Origin: an uncultured Pseudomonadales bacterium
Lineage (GTDB): Bacteria > Pseudomonadota > Gammaproteobacteria > Pseudomonadales > Cellvibrionaceae
Reading direction: 5' to 3'
Length of the DNA: 19,766 nucleotides
NCBI GenBank assembly: GCA_938048505.1
Contig: CALIUX010000040.1
Coordinates: forward strand, 1-19,766
This document shows, piece after piece, positions 7,633 through 15,899 of the stretch; the stretch's first letter is position 1, and each line of letters begins with the position of its first letter. The position numbers and the translations under genes are program-made. Under the pieces are notes generated by a model. It had not been told where the DNA came from, searched no databases, and saw only the letters and a list, made by a program, of their open reading frames with translations.

Positions 7633-8166
7633 ATGGCGCTTATTTTAGGTATTGACCCAGGCTCACGTAAAACGGGGTACGGCATTATTAATTATCTTGC
7701 CGGCAAACCCACCTATGTTTCGAGTGGCGTGATTCGAGTCAACAGTGAGTTCACTCTGCCCGAGCGATTAAAGGTCATTTTTGAGAGTGTCTGTGAGGTG
7801 ATTGAGCGCTATCAGCCGCAACAATTTGCGATTGAGAATGTATTTATGGCGAGCAATGCGAGCTCTGCACTCAAACTGGGGCAGGCTAGGGGAGCAGCTA
7901 TTGTTGCGGCATGCCATCACAATTTGCCTGTGGCTGAATATGAGGCGCGTAAGGTCAAGCAGGCGGTGGTAGGCAATGGTGCCGCCGATAAGGTGCAGGT
8001 GCAGCATATGATTCAGTCAATATTAAAGCTGTCAGGCACTCCTCAAGAAGACGCGGCCGATGCATTAGCAGTTGCTCTTTGCCATGCCAATACACATCAA
8101 TACCTTGTTCGAACGGCTGGTGCGCGTAGCCAGCATAAGTTTCGTCGTGGCCGCTTAATTTACTAG
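7633..8166 (+). CDS. ruvC: Crossover junction endodeoxyribonuclease RuvC
   Basis: Metal-dependent nuclease that cuts Holliday junctions symmetrically during recombinational repair, acting with RuvAB. At 177 residues it is near the E. coli length (173). The four acidic catalytic residues are present: Asp8 in [12 protein letters not shown], Glu68 in FAIENVFMA, and Asp140 and Asp143 in [15 protein letters not shown]. The conserved [11 protein letters not shown] helix and the basic C-terminus (KFRRGRLIY) are typical. The start is ATG 7633 with a modest AGG site. The stop is 14 bases before ruvA. The usual upstream partner yebC is absent here, and the gene follows a LexA box. Identification is secure. 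Confidence 0.98.
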   Translation: MALILGIDPGSRKTGYGIINYLAGKPTYVSSGVIRVNSEFTLPERLKVIFESVCEVIERYQPQQFAIENVFMASNASSALKLGQARGAAIVAACHHNLPVAEYEARKVKQAVVGNGAADKVQVQHMIQSILKLSGTPQEDAADALAVALCHANTHQYLVRTAGARSQHKFRRGRLIY

Positions 8167-8180
8167 TTGGAGATAAAGAT

Positions 8181-8783
8181 ATGATTGGGCGTTTACAGGG
8201 TGAAATTATTGAAAAGCAGCCACCTCTACTCTTGGTGGATGTAGCTGGAGTGGGGTATGAAGTCCTAGCGCCAATGAGTACGTTTTATGCATTGCCTGAA
8301 GTGGGCAGTGTGGTATTGCATACACACTTTTCGGTGAGTGAAAATGCGCAGCAACTATACGGTTTTGCCCAAAAGCAAGATCGTACGCTGTTTAGAGAAT
8401 TGATCAAAGTCAGTGGTGTTGGGCCTAAGATGGCGCTGGCGATACTGTCAGGAATGGAGGTCAATGAAGCGGTGACGGCACTGCGTAATAATAACGTTAC
8501 AGCGCTGACTAAAATTCCTGGTGTTGGTAAAAAAACCGCTGAACGGTTAGTGATTGAAATGCGCGATCGCTTAAAGGATTGGTCTCTGCCTGATACTTTT
8601 TCGAATATTGAAGCGGGTACCGGTGATAGCGACATACTTGCTGAGGCTGAAAGCGCCATGATTGCACTAGGCTATAAGCCCAATGATGCAGCAAAAGCCA
8701 TTGCTAAGGCTTCTAAAGATCAGGCCTTTACATCTAGCCAAGATTTGATTCGCTTAGCCTTGCGCAGTATGTTGCCAGGCTAA
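8181..8783 (+). CDS. ruvA: Holliday junction DNA helicase subunit RuvA
   Basis: Tetrameric protein that clamps the four-way junction and loads RuvB for branch migration. Its 200 residues match the family (E. coli 203). The N-terminal OB-fold starts [15 protein letters not shown]. Two helix-hairpin-helix motifs follow: [15 protein letters not shown] (around 79-93) and [20 protein letters not shown] (around 113-132). The C-terminal RuvB-contact domain (from ~150; [20 protein letters not shown]) is separated by a flexible acidic linker ([10 protein letters not shown]). The ATG is preceded by TTGGAG eight bases upstream, directly after the ruvC stop, which indicates co-transcription. Nothing unusual. 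Confidence 0.98.
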   Translation: MIGRLQGEIIEKQPPLLLVDVAGVGYEVLAPMSTFYALPEVGSVVLHTHFSVSENAQQLYGFAQKQDRTLFRELIKVSGVGPKMALAILSGMEVNEAVTALRNNNVTALTKIPGVGKKTAERLVIEMRDRLKDWSLPDTFSNIEAGTGDSDILAEAESAMIALGYKPNDAAKAIAKASKDQAFTSSQDLIRLALRSMLPG

Positions 8784-8887
8784 GGTGATGTATAGGCTAC
8801 TGATCTGTGTTCGTGTTGAGCATTAGCCTCTTCCTTCTTTACTGATTTCACCGTTTTTCTCTTCTATAGCTAAGGCTCCTGCTTGAT

Positions 8888-9943
8888 ATGATAGAACCTG
8901 ACCAACTCAGCACTGAGCGTGTTATTACAGCCGAACCACAGGGCAAAGAAGAGCATGTTGATCGTGCTATACGACCACAACTGCTTGCTGATTACGTGGG
9001 TCAGCCACATGTTCGTGAGCAAATGGAGATCTTTATTGGCGCGGCTAAACTGCGTGGTGAAGCATTGGATCATTGTTTAATCTTTGGTCCGCCGGGTTTA
9101 GGGAAAACGACCTTGGCTAATATTATTGCGAACGAGATGGGTGTCGCATTAAAAAGTACCTCCGGACCTGTACTGGAAAAGGCAGGTGACCTTGCAGCCA
9201 TTATGACCAATCTTGATGCAGGTGATGTCCTCTTCATTGATGAGATTCATCGCCTAAGCCCAATGGTAGAAGAAGTACTGTACCCAGCCATGGAGGATTA
9301 TCAGCTAGATATTATGATTGGTGAAGGACCCGCTGCACGCTCTATTAAACTGGACTTGCCTCCCTTTACCTTAGTCGGTGCTACAACAAGAGCGGGTTTA
9401 TTGACTTCGCCTTTACGCGACCGTTTTGGCATTGTGCAGCGCTTAGAGTTTTATAATTTAAAGGATCTTACGCATATCGTTTCGCGTTCTGCCAACTTGA
9501 TGGGGGTGTCAATCGATACACTGGGCGCACAAGAGATCGCAAGGCGCGCACGTGGTACGCCAAGAATTGCAAACCGTCTATTACGGCGTGTTCGTGACTA
9601 TGCTGAAGTTAAAGGCGATGGAACCATTGTGCAACAAACGGCCGATAAAGCACTCAATATGCTAAATGTAGATGCATGCGGCTTTGATCATATGGATCGC
9701 CGTTTACTCATGGCGCTGGTCGATAAGTTTGGTGGCGGGCCTGTGGGTGTGGATAGTTTGGCGGCGGCTATTAGCGAAGAGCGTGACACAATTGAAGATG
9801 TGTTGGAGCCCTATCTTATCCAGCAGGGGTTTATGATGCGTACTCCCAGAGGACGTGTAGCGACACAGAAAGTGTACCAACACTTTGGATTAAAACCCCC
9901 GACCCACATGCAACAAGATGGCCCATCGGATCTTGATGAATAA
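8888..9943 (+). CDS. ruvB: Holliday junction branch-migration ATPase RuvB
   Basis: Hexameric AAA+ motor that drives branch migration on RuvA-bound junctions. At 351 residues it is slightly longer than E. coli RuvB (336), the extra length being split between the N-terminus and the tail after HFGLKPP. Walker A GPPGLGKT is at 67-74, Walker B LFIDEI at 115-120, sensor 1 in VGATTRAG (163-170), and the arginine finger in PLRDRFG (175-181). The C-terminal winged helix contains [11 protein letters not shown] and RTPRGRVAT. The ATG at 8888 has only a weak AAGG far upstream. A 104-base gap from ruvA holds no other gene, so it is likely still the same operon. It is followed by tolQ without ybgC between. 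Confidence 0.98.
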   Translation: MIEPDQLSTERVITAEPQGKEEHVDRAIRPQLLADYVGQPHVREQMEIFIGAAKLRGEALDHCLIFGPPGLGKTTLANIIANEMGVALKSTSGPVLEKAGDLAAIMTNLDAGDVLFIDEIHRLSPMVEEVLYPAMEDYQLDIMIGEGPAARSIKLDLPPFTLVGATTRAGLLTSPLRDRFGIVQRLEFYNLKDLTHIVSRSANLMGVSIDTLGAQEIARRARGTPRIANRLLRRVRDYAEVKGDGTIVQQTADKALNMLNVDACGFDHMDRRLLMALVDKFGGGPVGVDSLAAAISEERDTIEDVLEPYLIQQGFMMRTPRGRVATQKVYQHFGLKPPTHMQQDGPSDLDE

Positions 9944-9964
9944 CCGAATGCATAATCAATAGTC

Positions 9965-9978
9965 ATTAAGCGCTTAAT
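9965..9978. repeat. 14-base perfect palindrome downstream of ruvB
   Basis: ATTAAGCGCTTAAT is self-complementary and lies 22 bases after the ruvB stop, in the gap before the tol operon. There is no U-tract, so it is not a clear terminator. It could be a regulator site or chance. Confidence 0.4.
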
Positions 9979-10066
9979 CTGTACTGATTGAAATGTAATC
10001 TTAAATGATGATATGTCACCGGTAGCATCTTGTGTATCACATTCCATTTAAGCCATGACACGTCGG

Positions 10067-10072
10067 TATAAT
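10067..10072 (+). promoter_or_regulatory. Candidate -10 box of the tol-pal operon
   Basis: TATAAT is an exact -10 hexamer 62 bases before tolQ, in a 191-base gap after ruvB. No convincing -35 is seen (best TTCCAT at 10042, spacer 19), so the promoter call rests on the -10 and the position. Confidence 0.38.
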
Positions 10073-10134
10073 GTGTGTAAATTGCAGATTGGCCTTATAT
10101 TGTTATTTTTCTTTGAGTGAGCTGACGTTCTATT

Positions 10135-10815
10135 ATGAACCCTTCTGATACCCTCTCGATTGTGGACTTGATTGCTGATTCTGGTCCAGTTGTTTTGTTT
10201 GTTATGCTGATTCTCCTATTAGCGTCAATCATTTCTTGGATTCTGATTGTCCAACGGTTTTTATATCATTCTCGTGCGGCAAAGCGTTTTAAGCGTTTTG
10301 AGCAAGCTTTTTGGTCTGGCGGGGATCTTGCGCAACTTTACCGTCAAGGCAATGCCGATAACAGCGAAGGAATCGAAGCAATTTTCCGTGCTGGCTTTAA
10401 AGAGTTTTCACGTATTAGTCAAAATAATAGCCCTGATGCAGCAATGGAAGGGACGCAACGCGCCATGCGTGTCGCTTTTATGCGTGAGCAAGAAAAGCTC
10501 GAAGCGCATTTGCCTTTTTTAGCCAGTGTGGCATCTGTTAGCCCTTATATAGGTTTGTTTGGTACGGTTTGGGGAATATTAAATTCATTTCGTGGTCTGG
10601 CAAACCAGCACCAAGCAACTCTTGCAACGGTTGCCCCCGGTATTTCTGAGGCGTTGGTTGCAACTGCAATGGGCTTGTTTGCAGCGATTCCAGCGGTACT
10701 TGCGTATAACCGCTTTGTTGCACGAGCTGAAAATTTAACGGCAAAGTATCATGCGTTTACTGAAGAGTTTTCAACTATTTTGCACCGCCAAGTTCACACA
10801 AAATCAAACCCATAG
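10135..10815 (+). CDS. tolQ: Tol-Pal system proton-channel protein TolQ
   Basis: Inner-membrane subunit of the TolQR proton-driven motor (MotA/ExbB family) that energises TolA during cell constriction. It has 226 residues, close to E. coli (230). Three membrane helices are evident: ~17-40, ~128-150 and ~165-192. The conserved SPYIGLFGTVWGI (136-148, Thr144) and APGISEALVATAMGLFAAIPAV (167-188, Thr177) carry the Thr residues that line the channel in this family. A cytoplasmic loop lies between helices 1 and 2 (45-125). ATG 10135 has a weak ribosome site (GAGTGAG about 15 bases up). It is the first gene of tolQRAB-pal-cpoB, with an unusually long 96-base gap to tolR. Confidence 0.97.
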   Translation: MNPSDTLSIVDLIADSGPVVLFVMLILLLASIISWILIVQRFLYHSRAAKRFKRFEQAFWSGGDLAQLYRQGNADNSEGIEAIFRAGFKEFSRISQNNSPDAAMEGTQRAMRVAFMREQEKLEAHLPFLASVASVSPYIGLFGTVWGILNSFRGLANQHQATLATVAPGISEALVATAMGLFAAIPAVLAYNRFVARAENLTAKYHAFTEEFSTILHRQVHTKSNP

Positions 10816-10822
10816 ACAGTAC

Positions 10823-10874
10823 TGATCTTAAGCAGATCAAGATCGATAAGCGCTTTTTGAATACAGTGCATTCA
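10823..10874 (+). repeat. Two small hairpins in the tolQ-tolR spacer
   Basis: TGATCT/AGATCA (10823-10828 and 10834-10839, five-base loop) and TGAAT/ATTCA (10858-10862 and 10870-10874, seven-base loop) can fold in the mRNA between tolQ and tolR. The stems are short. They might affect processing or translation of the downstream genes, but no function is shown. Confidence 0.35.
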
Positions 10875-10911
10875 ACAGTGCAGATTTAATGAAATTTGGT
10901 AAGGGGCCATC

Positions 10912-11337
10912 ATGTTACCCGTCAAAAAACGTAAACCACTGGCAGAAATAAATGTTGTACCTTACATCGATGTGATGCTGGTATTGCTGATTATTTTTAT
11001 GGTGACAGCACCATTGCTAATGCAAGGTGTGAAAGTGGATTTACCTCAAGCACCTTCAAGTCCTCTCGATAATGATGAGCAGGAGCCACTTATTGTCTCG
11101 ATTAAGCAGGACGGTACCTATTATATTAATTTGGGCGCATCAGGCGATGAGCAAAAACCACTCGATGCTATTGTGGATCAAGTGGCAAAAATTCTACGCC
11201 AAAAGCCTCAAACACCAGTATTAATTTGGGGAGATAAGCGCATAGAGTATGGATTGGTTGTCAATGCAATGAGCTTACTGCAAGGCGCCGGTGCACCCAG
11301 TGTGGGTTTAGTGACCGAGCCTGGCTCGGCCCAATAG
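10912..11337 (+). CDS. tolR: Tol-Pal system protein TolR
   Basis: Partner of TolQ in the proton motor (ExbD/MotB family). It has 141 residues (E. coli 142). A short basic cytoplasmic end (KKRKP) precedes a single membrane helix (~18-37) carrying the essential proton-accepting Asp20 in PYIDVMLVLLIIF. The periplasmic ExbD domain follows (VKVDLPQAPS, then VSIKQDGTYYINLG and LIWGDKRIEYGLVVNAM). A strong AAGGGG ribosome site lies seven bases before the ATG, consistent with fresh initiation after the long gap from tolQ. Seven bases separate its stop from the TTG alternative start of tolA. Confidence 0.97.
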   Translation: MLPVKKRKPLAEINVVPYIDVMLVLLIIFMVTAPLLMQGVKVDLPQAPSSPLDNDEQEPLIVSIKQDGTYYINLGASGDEQKPLDAIVDQVAKILRQKPQTPVLIWGDKRIEYGLVVNAMSLLQGAGAPSVGLVTEPGSAQ

Positions 11338-11356
11338 CTGAGTATTGACTGAAAGT

Positions 11357-12154
11357 ATGCGCACTTTTATCTATTACAGTATTGCAACACTCGTCAGTTT
11401 GGCGTTGCATGGTGGTTTGTTATGGTTGGTGATGTCGACTTGGCATACAGAGCCTGAGCCTCCGCGTCTTAAAAGACCCGAATTTGTTAAGGCAACGTTG
11501 GTGGAGCTTAAAGCGAAAGCCCCTAAAAAAGTTGAAAAGGGCAGAAAAGCTGATCCCGTCAAAAAAATTGATTTAGCTGCACAGCGTAAAAAAGCGCAAG
11601 CTGAGAAAAAGCGCATAGAAAAAGCGAAAGCCGACAAAAAACAACAGCTTGCTAAGCAAAAAGCAGAGCGCGATAAGGCTGCACGTAAGAAAGCTCAGAA
11701 GGCCCGTCAAGCGAAAGAGGCGGCAGCTAAAGCCAAAGCTGCCAAGCAAAAAGCGGAAAAACAAGCGCTTGAGAAAAAACGCCAAGCCGAACAAGCTGCT
11801 ATCGAAAAAGCGTTGCAAGAAGAAGAGATGATGCTGGCGCAGCAAGCCGAAGCACAGGTTGTGAATTCGTATAAGGCCGTTATCATGGACCGCATTGCAC
11901 AAAAGTGGAGCCGGCCACCTTCTGCGCGTAGAGGTATGCAGTGTGAGCTCGTGATTCAATTGGTTCCAACAGGCAAGATCATTACCGTTAATATTGTAAA
12001 GGGAAGCGGCAATGCTGCTTTTGATCGCTCAGCTGAACAGGCCGTACATGCTGTTGATCAAATCCCTGAGCTACAAGGTATGGATATTGGTGTTTTTGAA
12101 CGTAATTTCCGTACTATACATTTGCTATTTAATCCTGAGGATCGACGATTGTGA
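11357..12154 (+). CDS. tolA: Tol-Pal energy-transducing protein TolA
   Basis: Periplasm-spanning protein that carries force from TolQR to TolB/Pal. I chose ATG 11357 (265 residues); an in-frame TTG at 11345 would add four residues (MTES) and neither has a clear ribosome site. Domain I is one membrane helix (~4-26). Domain II (~45-165) is a long Lys/Ala/Glu/Gln-rich helix with repeated AKQKAE-like units. Domain III (from ~170, [19 protein letters not shown]) is the compact C-terminal domain, with a single Cys in [13 protein letters not shown] rather than the pair seen in E. coli. The stop overlaps the tolB GTG by four bases. The family is recognised from architecture and context. Confidence 0.95.
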   Translation: MRTFIYYSIATLVSLALHGGLLWLVMSTWHTEPEPPRLKRPEFVKATLVELKAKAPKKVEKGRKADPVKKIDLAAQRKKAQAEKKRIEKAKADKKQQLAKQKAERDKAARKKAQKARQAKEAAAKAKAAKQKAEKQALEKKRQAEQAAIEKALQEEEMMLAQQAEAQVVNSYKAVIMDRIAQKWSRPPSARRGMQCELVIQLVPTGKIITVNIVKGSGNAAFDRSAEQAVHAVDQIPELQGMDIGVFERNFRTIHLLFNPEDRRL

Positions 12155-13431
12155 GTATCCGCCTTATTGTATTGATGTGTCTCTTGGTTCTTTCTACACA
12201 AGGTTATGCCAATCTATTCATTGAGATTAATCGTGGGAATGATAATCCTGCCCCTATTGCTATTGTGCCATTTGCCAAGTCGCAGGGTTTACCCGAAAAT
12301 GTACAAAAAATCATCGCAGCTAATTTAGAACGCAGTGGTTTTTTTAAGCCAATTCCCCCAGCTGATATGCTGGCGTTACCGACGACGCAAGAAGAGGTCG
12401 TGTTTCGCGATTGGCGTTTATCAGGTGCCCATTTTCTGGTTATTGGCGAGCTTCAAAAGGAACCTACTGGTTACGCAGTGAGCTATAAGTTGTTTGATGT
12501 GCTTTCTCAAAAGGTGATGCATGCTGCAGTGGTGAAAGGCTCTGATGAAGGGCTGCGTGATATTTCGCATGCAATCAGCGATACCGTATATGAAAAAATC
12601 ACCGGTATTCGCGGTATTTTTGGCACCAAAATGCTATATGTGCAAGACCTCAAGCGCCCCGGTGCTAGCCGTTATCGCCTGATGTATGCTGATGTTGACG
12701 GCGCACGAGCACGAGCCTTAGTGAAAAGCTCTCAGCCTATTCTTTCGCCCACATGGTCAAATGATGGTAAGCGAATTGCTTATGTGTCTTTTGAAACGTC
12801 ACGGCCAGCCATATACGTTATGAATTTGGCAACCGGACAAGCCACACAAATGACAAACTTTAAAGGTTTAAACGGTGCTCCCGCTTTTTCACCTGATGGC
12901 TCGCATTTGGCTATGGTGTTGTCAAAAGATGGCAGCCCAGACATTTATGTGATGAATATAGCAACCCGCCAGCTGCGTCGCATTACAAAGGATCGTTATA
13001 TTGATACCGAACCTAATTGGAGTGTAGATGGTACAGCGGTGATCTTTACGTCAAACCGTGGCGGTAGCCCTCAGATTTATCAGGTGAACGTGAACAGCGG
13101 CCGCCCAGAGAGGCTGACATTTGAAGGTGACTATAATGCACGTCCTCGTGTAACACCTGATGGGAAAAGCATGGTTATGGTGCATCGCCAAAATGGCGTA
13201 TTCCATATTGCCTCGCAAGATATGGCGTCGGGTGATATGCGCATTCTAACTGAGACATGGTTGGATGAGTCACCAAGTATTGCACCCAATGGCGCCATGT
13301 TGTTGTATGCTACGCAAAGGAATAATAAGGGTGTCTTAGGAGCTGTCTCCATGGATGCAGGCATAAAGTTTTTATTGCCTTCAGGTCAAGGTGATGTGCG
13401 TGAGCCGGCATGGGGCCCTTATCTAAATTGA
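12151..13431 (+). CDS. tolB: Tol-Pal periplasmic beta-propeller protein TolB
   Basis: Periplasmic protein that binds Pal and is pulled off it by TolA, releasing Pal for relocation to the septum. It has 426 residues (E. coli 430). GTG 12151 overlaps the tolA stop (GTGA), with GAGG ten bases upstream. The signal peptide ends at GYA (20); the mature N-terminus NLFIEINRG is the TolA-binding region. The N-terminal alpha/beta domain runs to about 150 ([24 protein letters not shown]). Five propeller repeats are then clear: [60 protein letters not shown] and [15 protein letters not shown]. All typical. Confidence 0.98.
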   Translation: MSIRLIVLMCLLVLSTQGYANLFIEINRGNDNPAPIAIVPFAKSQGLPENVQKIIAANLERSGFFKPIPPADMLALPTTQEEVVFRDWRLSGAHFLVIGELQKEPTGYAVSYKLFDVLSQKVMHAAVVKGSDEGLRDISHAISDTVYEKITGIRGIFGTKMLYVQDLKRPGASRYRLMYADVDGARARALVKSSQPILSPTWSNDGKRIAYVSFETSRPAIYVMNLATGQATQMTNFKGLNGAPAFSPDGSHLAMVLSKDGSPDIYVMNIATRQLRRITKDRYIDTEPNWSVDGTAVIFTSNRGGSPQIYQVNVNSGRPERLTFEGDYNARPRVTPDGKSMVMVHRQNGVFHIASQDMASGDMRILTETWLDESPSIAPNGAMLLYATQRNNKGVLGAVSMDAGIKFLLPSGQGDVREPAWGPYLN

Positions 13432-13495
13432 AAATAACCGTTACACTGCAATAACTTTTTACATTTCATATAGATCATTAAAGAAGAGGTAAATC

Positions 13496-13978
13496 ATGAA
13501 AAACGTATACTCAACTATCGCTATTTGTGCAGCAATAGGTTTGGCGACAGGTTGTACAAGCAACAAAACCGTTGACGAAGTCATTGAAGCGCCTCAAACG
13601 GTTGAAGTGCCAGAAGTTATTGAGCAAGCCCCACAAGTGGTAGATGAGCGTCCGGTTTACATCGATACAACATTCTATTTTGAGTTTGACTCTGCACGTC
13701 TTACCTCTGGTGCACGTGCTTCATTGATGTTACATGCTGAGCAACTTTCAGATAGCCCTCGCGCTATTCGTTTAGAAGGTCACGCTGATGAGCGAGGAAG
13801 CCGTGAGTACAATATGGCTCTTGGCGAGCGTCGTGCTAATGCAGTACGCAACTTCTTAATTCTACAAGGTGTGCGATCTTCTATGATTGAAACCGTGAGC
13901 TATGGTGAAGAGCAGCCTCAAGAATTAGGTTCACGCGAAGGCGCTTGGTCTAAAAACCGCCGCGTAGAACTTAAGTAA
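13496..13978 (+). CDS. pal: Peptidoglycan-associated lipoprotein Pal
   Basis: Outer-membrane lipoprotein that ties the membrane to peptidoglycan and is the load moved by Tol. It has 160 residues. The lipobox is LATGC (Cys20), followed by a Glu/Val/Pro-rich linker (~25-55). The OmpA-like domain carries FYFEFDSARL, GHADERGSREYNMALGERRA and the terminal NRRVEL, including the Asp and Arg that hold diaminopimelate in this family. The ATG has a strong AGAGG site. The 64-base gap after tolB contains a possible internal promoter (CTGCAA, 17 bases, TATAGA), which is weak evidence. A large hairpin follows the gene. Confidence 0.98.
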   Translation: MKNVYSTIAICAAIGLATGCTSNKTVDEVIEAPQTVEVPEVIEQAPQVVDERPVYIDTTFYFEFDSARLTSGARASLMLHAEQLSDSPRAIRLEGHADERGSREYNMALGERRANAVRNFLILQGVRSSMIETVSYGEEQPQELGSREGAWSKNRRVELK

Positions 13979-13998
13979 TAATAGAGAACTTAAGTGAT

Positions 13999-14028
13999 AA
14001 CCCAGTTTAAGTCATATTAAACTGGGTT
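13999..14028 (+). terminator. Perfect 12-bp hairpin between pal and cpoB, no U-tract
   Basis: AACCCAGTTTAA (13999-14010) and TTAAACTGGGTT (14017-14028) pair exactly around GTCATA. The sequence after it (AATTGATTAG) is not a U-tract, so it may be a partial terminator, an mRNA 3'-end stabiliser for abundant pal transcript, or a processing site. The structure is certain; its role is not. Confidence 0.6.
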
Positions 14029-14092
14029 AATTGATTAGCTTAACTGAAATATGAGCTAATATTAAATAGCAGAGCTTAAGAGAGGGCTTAAA

Positions 14093-14122
14093 TTGCCTTC
14101 TTTTGGGAACATCTTTCATAAA
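14093..14122 (+). promoter_or_regulatory. Weak candidate promoter for cpoB
   Basis: TTGCCT (14093-14098), 18 bases, then CATAAA (14117-14122): each hexamer has four of six consensus bases. It lies downstream of the pal hairpin and just before cpoB, which would allow expression independent of pal. Confidence 0.27.
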
Positions 14123-14139
14123 CGCAATTTATTTGAATT

Positions 14140-15021
14140 ATGATGATTAAATCTAAATCACAAGCTGTAGTAATATTTACTGCAGCTTTTTTTTCGACTG
14201 TACTTTTCTCATTCCACTCGCGCGTTCATGCGCAAGTTGATGTAGTTGAGCTTGATATTCCTTCAACGCGAATGGGGGCAAACGGTAATGTGCGTCCAAC
14301 GGGTGATTTTCAAGGAGCGAATAGCGGGAATGTCACTTCGGGTGATATGACAGACTTTTACTTTCAATTGCAGACTCTACAGCAAGAGGTACAATCGTTG
14401 AGAGGAATCGTTGAAGAGCAACGTCACGCGCTAAAAAAGCTTAAACAGCAGCGCCTTGATGATTACCTTGACCTTGATCGTCGCGTCAGTCAGTTAAGTA
14501 AAGAATCGCTAAGCCAGCAAGCGCCTTCACGTCAGGCTTCTAGTGCGACCGGCCCTGTGCCCTCAGCTCAGTTGCCAGAAACCGCTTTTCCCAATACGGC
14601 ACCGGTTGAGCGTTTACCTGTAGAAAATGATCTTCAGAGTGATAAACCGAATGAATTAGAAACTTATCGAGCGGGTATTGACGCTGTTTTAAAGCAAAAG
14701 GATTACCCCAAAGGTATTGAGCAATTCAAGCGTTACCTGTCTTTTTACCCCAATGGTTTATATTCTGCCAATGCAAAGTATTGGTTGGGACAGGTGTATT
14801 TGCAGCAAAATGCACTAGATCTTTCGCAGCAGTGGTTTAATGATTTGATTGCCGAGCACCCCAATCATCAAAAAACAGCAGAAGCCCAATTCAAATTGGG
14901 TAAAGTATTGCATCTACAAGGTGATTTGGATGCTGCGAAAAAGCAGCTTGAGGCAACGGCATCGCTCGATACTTTGTCAGCAAAGTTGGCAAGAGATTAC
15001 TTGAATACACATTTTAAGTAA
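14140..15021 (+). CDS. cpoB: Cell division coordinator CpoB (YbgF)
   Basis: Periplasmic TPR protein that binds TolA and couples Tol function to peptidoglycan synthesis at the septum. It has 293 residues. The signal peptide ends around VHA (31). A coiled coil runs from ~67 to 115 (DFYFQLQTLQQEVQSL and heptads after it), the trimerisation region in E. coli YbgF. A Ser/Pro/Gln-rich linker (~120-165) follows, then TPRs from ~172 with the family hallmark YPKGIEQFKRYLSFYPN and AKYWLGQVYLQQ. Two adjacent ATGs (14140, 14143) are possible starts; neither has a clear ribosome site. It lies 161 bases after pal, the usual last place in the tol-pal cluster. Confidence 0.93.
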   Translation: MMIKSKSQAVVIFTAAFFSTVLFSFHSRVHAQVDVVELDIPSTRMGANGNVRPTGDFQGANSGNVTSGDMTDFYFQLQTLQQEVQSLRGIVEEQRHALKKLKQQRLDDYLDLDRRVSQLSKESLSQQAPSRQASSATGPVPSAQLPETAFPNTAPVERLPVENDLQSDKPNELETYRAGIDAVLKQKDYPKGIEQFKRYLSFYPNGLYSANAKYWLGQVYLQQNALDLSQQWFNDLIAEHPNHQKTAEAQFKLGKVLHLQGDLDAAKKQLEATASLDTLSAKLARDYLNTHFK

Positions 15022-15022
15022 G

Positions 15023-15070
15023 CCTCTCGTTAAGCAAGCTTTTCGTTAAGCAGGCTTCTCGTTAAATAAG
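15023..15070. repeat. Three tandem copies of a 16-base repeat after cpoB
   Basis: Units at 15023-15038, 15039-15054 and 15055-15070 share the core CTTCTCGTTAAGCAAG, with one to three changes each. They begin two bases after the cpoB stop, and the last coding bases (AAGTAAG) look like a partial unit. They probably arose by slippage; no function is evident. Confidence 0.75.
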
Positions 15071-15205
15071 CTCCTTGGCTTTGAATACGACACTCTTGTT
15101 GTTTTAAACCCATACCAAAAATGACTGCGATGGCATTACTATTACTATCCAGTTGTCATGATGCTGTGCTATGAGGCGTCTATCAATAACATATGAGGAA
15201 ATAAA

Positions 15206-15850
15206 ATGAACCCGCAGCTTAAAAAAAATCTCTCTAGCTCTCACGGCTGGACTCGAGCACTGTACGTTATTTTATTTCTATGGCTGGCGGGCTTTGCATG
15301 TATGCTCGCAGCTTTTATTGCCTTTGCTCAAATTGTGATCAGTTTAATTACCGGTCAGCCTAATAGTAGGCTTGTTCAGTTTGGGGCGAGTTTATCGCAG
15401 TTTTTATACGGTATTGGTTTGTTTGCTACACACAATACAGAATCCAAACCGTTCCCATTTTCTGACTGGCCTCAAGCGTGTGACAAGGATGAGTGTTCGC
15501 AAAGTGATATTGTGGCAGAGCCCGTTAATGAATCGACTAAAGAAAGTCCTGCATGCGGCCATGCTCAGGCCGAAGCCTGCTCCAGTGACAGTGCGAATAT
15601 AGACACTGTTGATACGCCTGAGAGTGCAGGCAGTTCGGCTGATAGCAGTGCGAAAAATAGCAGTGCGCCTAGCGGTAGCTCCCTAGATACTGCATCGACC
15701 AGTGATAGCGCTGAATCGGATAAAGAAAAAGATAAAGCTAAAACAGACTCCAATGCTAAACCTGTCATTGATCAAGCTCAGCCTGACGATCATGATAAGA
15801 AAAAAGAGGAATCTAAACCGAATCAGGATGACAAGACCGATAGCGAATAG
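15206..15850 (+). CDS. DUF4389 membrane protein with long charged low-complexity tail
   Basis: A 214-residue protein of unknown function. Residues 14-90 match the DUF4389 pattern: membrane segment(s) at ~18-48, then LITGQPNSRLVQFGASLSQF, a YGIGLFATHNTES stretch and the hallmark KPFPFSDWP (81-89). DUF4389 proteins usually end soon after this motif; here about 125 residues of Ser/Asp/Glu/Lys/Ala-rich sequence follow. This tail is probably disordered and becomes highly charged at the end (DKEKDKAKTD, DDHDKKKEESK). Three or four Cys sit between 93 and 125. The ATG has GAGG eight bases upstream. It stands 184 bases after cpoB and 49 before sixA. Function not assigned. Confidence 0.8.
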   Translation: MNPQLKKNLSSSHGWTRALYVILFLWLAGFACMLAAFIAFAQIVISLITGQPNSRLVQFGASLSQFLYGIGLFATHNTESKPFPFSDWPQACDKDECSQSDIVAEPVNESTKESPACGHAQAEACSSDSANIDTVDTPESAGSSADSSAKNSSAPSGSSLDTASTSDSAESDKEKDKAKTDSNAKPVIDQAQPDDHDKKKEESKPNQDDKTDSE

Positions 15851-15899
15851 TCGTGCATCATTTTAGGGTTGTTAGAGTATGCTTCTTTGAGATGTCATT

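Noticed and set aside
8285..8694. Minus-strand ORFs opposite ruvA
   Set aside because: Shadows of a clearly coding ruvA frame; composition is not protein-like.
10026..10041. Possible Crp site before tolQ (right half TCACA)
   Set aside because: The left half at the required spacing reads CATCT, not TGTGA.
11573..11959. Long minus-strand ORFs opposite tolA
   Set aside because: They are mirror frames of the Lys/Ala-rich tolA repeat (Phe/Leu/Cys-rich), with no ribosome site or family resemblance.
15121..15174. Tiny ORF encoding MTAMALLLLSSCHDAVL, resembling a lipoprotein signal with lipobox
   Set aside because: Only 17 codons, no ribosome site, and five residues after the Cys. Too little to support a gene.
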